Shown here: in pieces, positions 59,877 through 64,000 of the stretch
Layout of the letters: each line of letters begins with the position of its first letter
Position numbering within the stretch: position 1 is the stretch's first letter
NCBI GenBank assembly: GCA_963576475.1
Contig: OY754980.1
Coordinates: forward strand, 7,411,018-7,475,017
Length of the DNA: 64,000 bases
Reading direction: 5' to 3'
Origin: Molanna angustata
Taxonomy: Eukaryota > Arthropoda > Insecta > Trichoptera > Molannidae
Notes under the pieces: generated by a model
What the model was told of the DNA's origin: nothing
The model's database searches: none
What the model saw: only the letters and a program-made list of their open reading frames with translations
Translations under genes and position numbers: made by a program

Positions 59877-60578
59877 AGTAGAACATTTAGTGTGTCTGTC
59901 CCCCCCCCCTCTTAAACTTTTTTGTTCCGCTAAATGCAGAGCCTAAAATTTCAGAATATATATAAAGTTATAGGCCTACAATGCTTTTTATAAACTTTTG
60001 AATTTTAAATTTATTTTTCCATATACCTATTTCAATAACCATAAAAGCTTGAAAGCTGAAAATTGGTAAACCTAAATATAGCCAAATTTTATACAAAATC
60101 TCAAATTTAATTTTCATGTGTAAAAGTTCCAGAGTTTCTCAAACATTATTTACTAAGACAAACTTTTACCAATTTTTATAAAAATTGAATTTAGTGACGA
60201 CATCTTTCATACAATTTGTAAGGCATCTCAAAATTTACCAATTTTTGTAATAAAATAGTTTAGTAATGACATTTCATACAAATTATGTGGCAGTGACCTA
60301 TACACAATATCTAAGGTAATGAAATATAATATTATTATCTAAGGTGACTAAATAGTTTGATACTTAATCTTCAAACATAAATACATACCATCAAACTGTT
60401 TTCATATTTTGGGTAGGAAGGGAGGACTGACCTCTCCATACTACCCTATCTTGACATACATACTTACATGTTTTGTATAGAGTACAAAATATCTTATAAT
60501 ATTCAATTATTTGGATTTAGGGGTTTCTATTTCTGTGCGTATTCTTTAACTAAACATAATATCGCCATCGACAGTTGG
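59877..60578 (-). mobile_element. Helentron-like copy, inverted, 3'-truncated
   Basis: Read on the minus strand it starts 'GATCCAACTGTCGATGG' at about 60578. It runs through the interior and stops at the G-run and 'ACACACTAAATGTTCTACT' near 59877. The 5'-most 20 bp (CTAGTTGCATG) are not preserved. Confidence 0.8.
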
Positions 60579-61065
60579 ATCTCTGAAGTTGAAGCCCTCT
60601 AAGAATGTCTGTTAGTTTCCTTGTATTTATTTGTATATTATAGTTTTAAAGAGAGGACTTATATAATTGACATCAAAGTTCATGACTAGAAAAATATTTT
60701 GTTTCGTGATATTTTCATAAGAATCATCTTTGAAAGATTTATTATATTCAGACACTTATTCAGACAATGATTTTAGTTTTGATTCACTTCAGCTTATACA
60801 TTGACTCTATGAATCTTAAATTCTTCAACATATTTGTATTTCATTTTATATTTTTATTACCTACTATAATAACAATATATATGAAAAGTTATAAAAATAC
60901 AGAAATTTAAAGACGACATGTAAACGATATTTCATAGTTCGGTGATTTTTTTTCCAAAAATTGTAATAATTTGATACCTAAAATTATATCACACGTTTAC
61001 TTCAACGAAAATTTAGGTTTTATTAAAAAAAACTCGAATATGTACCTACTTTACCTACTCGTAAA
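60579..61065. other. No gene seen
   Basis: AT-rich spacer up to the second (GACCAA)n element. Confidence 0.45.
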
Positions 61066-61251
61066 AGTGCAAGACTTGCAAGACTCTTGCTGCAAGACCA
61101 AGACCAAGACCAAGACTATGTATGCAAGACCAAGACCAAGACCAAGACTATACTTGTAAACGCAAGACCAAGACCAAGACCGCAGGTGCAAGACCAAGAC
61201 CAAGACCAAGACCACCCCGGTCTTGGTCTTGGTCTTGCATTTGCTCATCAC
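61066..61251 (-). repeat. (GACCAA)n dispersed element, copy 2, inverted
   Basis: The reverse complement starts with the same TAGTGATGAGCAAA, then an inverted (GACCAA)n pair around GGGG, three more blocks, and ends 'GCAAGTCTTGCA'. Layout and both ends match copy 1; the flanks differ. Confidence 0.8.
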
Positions 61252-62485
61252 TACACATAATCTGTGATATACAATATTTTTTCATGAAGAAAAAGTTAAA
61301 TTTAGAGGTTTTTTTTAAAATAGCAAGAACAGTTATTGGAATATTAAAATAGAAAGCCGGTATATTTTCATATTCTCTTTCGATTGAAGTAAAAATCTAC
61401 TTCATAGGCGTTGTAGTTTCAAGTTATTATCACTCGAAACATGAACATAAACAGTCTTAGTAGGCTGAATAGTACACGTTGAAAATCTTTTCTCCAAAAG
61501 ATACGTCATTGAAATGAAGAACAGTTTATTTCGACATCTTTATACTAGTGTCCGAATTTATTGAAATTTAAATGTGTTTAATACTTTTCACGTAAAATTA
61601 GTTTTGATATCCTGTTTAATTGTTCATTGTAGCTATAACTAAAATAAAAACTACATGATATATGAAGTAGATTAAAACTTCAAACGAAAGAGTATAAAAG
61701 AAAGGTTTTGTACATTTTTAATAACAATTCCAGCAATTAAAAGAAAACCTCTAAATTGTACCTTTTCTTCACGTAAAAATATTGTAGATAACAGATTTGG
61801 TGATACAAAATATTTGTACGTGTTTCATACATTAGAAGGTTATGAGTATGGATAATTGTGTACATCCTGTATACCAAAGATCATAGACGCTAACAATGGT
61901 CTTAAGAGTTGAAAAAAGACCAAAAAAATGTGATTTTAAATTGCTGGTGCTAAATGATAAGGTCTGTGTTATTAAAATATGATCAAACGTTTAACTCAAT
62001 TTACATCGTATACCTACTTGTTAAAATAATAATTGTGATTGGAGGCAATATGATGATAAGTAGGTACCCATATTGTACCTCAATGACTTGTAAAAAGGCT
62101 ATCCCAATATTAAACATTGAACCCAACACACATTGAAGGTGGTACCCGAAGATATTGAAACGAGCGACAGACGATAGTATAGGTAACAACATTCCAAACA
62201 AAACGTCGTTTGTGATGTAGAATATTGAGTGAATATAATTTGTGAAGTCAATGTGTTAATTTCAACGACATAAAGATCAAATCATTTGCAAGATCTAGAA
62301 TATGTGGGATTTATTTACAGAAAACCAATTTTTCGTTTCATTCTACCATATAGAATCAAAAACTTGTTTTCATTGTCTGACTTGACTTGAAAAAATAGTC
62401 GAATAATTGAAATATATAATTATAATATTATGTAAATACATATATTATATTATGTAAGTGTAAACATGTTTATGGTATTATCAGG
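61252..62485. other. No gene seen
   Basis: AT-rich; short frames only, with no splice-supported exon or repeat recognised. Confidence 0.45.
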
Positions 62486-62486
62486 A

Positions 62487-62650
62487 GCGAGCCTTGGACC
62501 TTTAGACTACGTAAACCCTGTAAGAAAATTTTCTTACAGAGTTATATTTTTATTTATATATTTTTATTTTAATATTTTAGCCTTGGATCTTTAGACTACG
62601 TAAACCCTATAAGAAAATTTTCTTACAGTGTTATATTTTTATTGTTATAT
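62487..62650. repeat. Tandem doublet with palindrome, ~92-bp period
   Basis: 'GCCTTGGAYCTTTAGACTAC' occurs near 62489 and 62580. Each copy is followed by the palindrome GTAAGAAAATTTTCTTAC (first base varies) and a TTTTTATTT-rich run. Confidence 0.85.
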
Positions 62651-63055
62651 TTTTATTTTAATATTTTTATTGTTTTATTTTTACTCCTCACAACCTCCAG
62701 GGGATATAGTGGCAAGTTAGGAATTCGCAATTTTTAATGTTATTTTTTTATTGCAGATTATCAACAACTATCATGTTGAGATTGTATTCTGAAAGTATCA
62801 ACACAATGTATTTGTGTGTATATGCTGTGTTGTATGTGATATGTACATTGTACGGCGTGTTTATTCATTTTTATCGATTATAGACTAAATAGCTTACGAG
62901 ATTATTTTAAAATTTTACAAATTTGTATATATTATACACGCTTAGACCCCATTAGATTTCGAAGGATATCCGATCAGTGCTCCTCAATTGTTTTGACTGT
63001 AAAATATTTCAAAGTGACCACGAGCTCAGGAAAATTAAAATTTGATTTTTTTTTT
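62651..63055. other. No gene seen
   Basis: AT-rich; nothing recognised before the SINE at 63061. Confidence 0.45.
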
Positions 63056-63060
63056 ATATA

Positions 63061-63230
63061 AAAAATGAATATGTCCTTGTTAAACAAGTACATAAACATC
63101 TTTCTACGTTCCCTAAAATAAGCATAAATGCTTGTGCTATAGGTGAACGAAATCGGTCGAGGCAGGATTCGAACTCGCGACCACTGGATTACTAACCCAG
63201 CGCGCTAACCGCTCTGCCATCGACCCATCA
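63061..63230 (-). repeat. tRNA-derived SINE, copy D
   Basis: The minus strand has the best-kept head of the family: 'GGCAGAGCGGTTAGCGCGCT' and 'CGCGAGTTCGAATCC', loop TTAGTAA. The tail runs to 'GGACATATTCATTTTT'. It probably has the sequence closest to the family master. Confidence 0.85.
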
Positions 63231-63317
63231 AATGAATTGCCAAAAAGGCACATCACTTCCATAAAATCGCTGAAGTTCTTTTAATAAAATATTTAAATAA
63301 TAAAACTGAAGAACGTA

Positions 63318-64000
63318 AACATTGGTTTGAAGCAGCAAGGAGTCAATGTATGCGATCTTATGTATGCGGATGACAAAGTATTAATGGCAGAAAATGTGAA
63401 AGATCTCGAGCGCATGGTAAAAATGGTATTCAAGGGATGCATCCAAAATGGACTGAGAATGAATGGAGCTAAGTCTAAAGAAATGGTTATTGAAAAAAGC
63501 GAAAGAAGAACAGAATGCGAAATACGAGTGAATAATGAATTACTAGAACAAGTGGATGAATATTTGTATCTAGGAAGTATGTTTCAGCGTGATGGAAGAC
63601 TGGAAAAGGATATAGAAAGAAGGGTAACGGCAGCAAATAGGGTGAACGGTGCATTAAGAACAATAATGGCCGACCCGATTATCTCAAGGCCAGCAAAGCT
63701 CGCTGTGCACAATGCAATAGTCGTACCAACATTAATGTATGCAAGTGAGACATGGACATGGCAGAAGACGCATGAAAGTAAAATTAACGCTGTGGAAATG
63801 AGGTCCCTAAGACGAATGTGTGGTAGAACGATCTATGATAGGATAAGGAATGTGGACATCAGACGAGAATGCAAGATTGAAAGAGATATTGTGAGTAGAA
63901 TGAAAGTAAATACACTATGATGGTTCGGACATGTGGAGAGAATGAACGACGAGCGCCTGACAAAGAAAGTATACAAGGCTGAAAAGAGTGGAATGAGAGG
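63318..64000 (+). pseudogene. LINE reverse transcriptase fragment, runs off the window
   Basis: Begins inside the RT just before the catalytic 'LMYADDKVLMAE'. It continues with 'EYLYLGSMFQRDGRLEKDIE', 'LMYASETWTWQKTHESKINA' and 'EMRSLRRMCG'. A TGA at 63918-63920 sits where the frame otherwise continues with 'WFGHVERMNDERLTKKVYKA', so a nonsense mutation is likely. It lacks its 5' part; the 3' end is beyond 64000. It belongs to a widespread insect LINE group (RTE/CR1-like; clade not certain). Confidence 0.85.

Overview
The window looks like AT-rich nuclear DNA of an insect, most likely a moth or butterfly. It has short exons with GT..AG introns, several clades of non-LTR retrotransposons, tRNA-derived SINEs, many foldback elements, large tandem arrays and frequent TAGGTAC-type motifs. 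One LINE 3' end near 53.4-53.8 kb reads like CR1/Jockey-type RT tails I know from Lepidoptera. Assignment to Lepidoptera is inference; nothing here names a species, and there is no bacterial-style operon.

Layout. 1-1780: AT-rich DNA, a long (TA)n run and a head-to-head inverted repeat. 1780-16760: an array of about 15 units (0.92-1.2 kb) of one mobile element with an inner (CA)n tract, a 3' hairpin and matching inverted motifs near its ends. It resembles non-autonomous Helentrons (HINE/DINE-like). Degraded copies recur at 17-19.6, 28-29, 57-58 and 58.7-60.6 kb. 16774-17433: a GC-richer, promoter-like insert. 21.2-21.9 kb: 52-bp repeats. 23.2-25.3 kb: a 93-bp satellite that happens to be open in one frame. 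26.9-30.8 kb (minus): a complete four-exon lipocalin gene. 38.5-48.2 kb (minus): the last three exons of a gene whose product ends in a long Pro/Arg-rich, probably cytoplasmic tail. Its 8.5-kb intron holds a broken R4/Dong-like LINE (39.0-46.5 kb), itself split by a Jockey-superfamily LINE (41.15-45.10 kb) with an intact 946-residue endonuclease-RT ORF. 48.4-53.8 kb: a CR1/Jockey-type LINE 3' fragment whose last 116 bp is amplified into 42 near-identical copies. 54-64 kb: LINE tails, SINEs, two (GACCAA)n elements, a 569-bp tandem duplication and an RT fragment running off the right edge.

Only two genes are well supported: the lipocalin and the tail-encoding gene. A third is possible, a single signal-peptide exon at 19722-19859. 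Most of the rest is mobile or tandemly repeated DNA. The most notable points are the Helentron-like array with its constant left-end junctions, the LINE-derived 116-bp satellite, the lipocalin with a possible GPI-anchor tail, and the tripled ORF start of the Jockey-type element.
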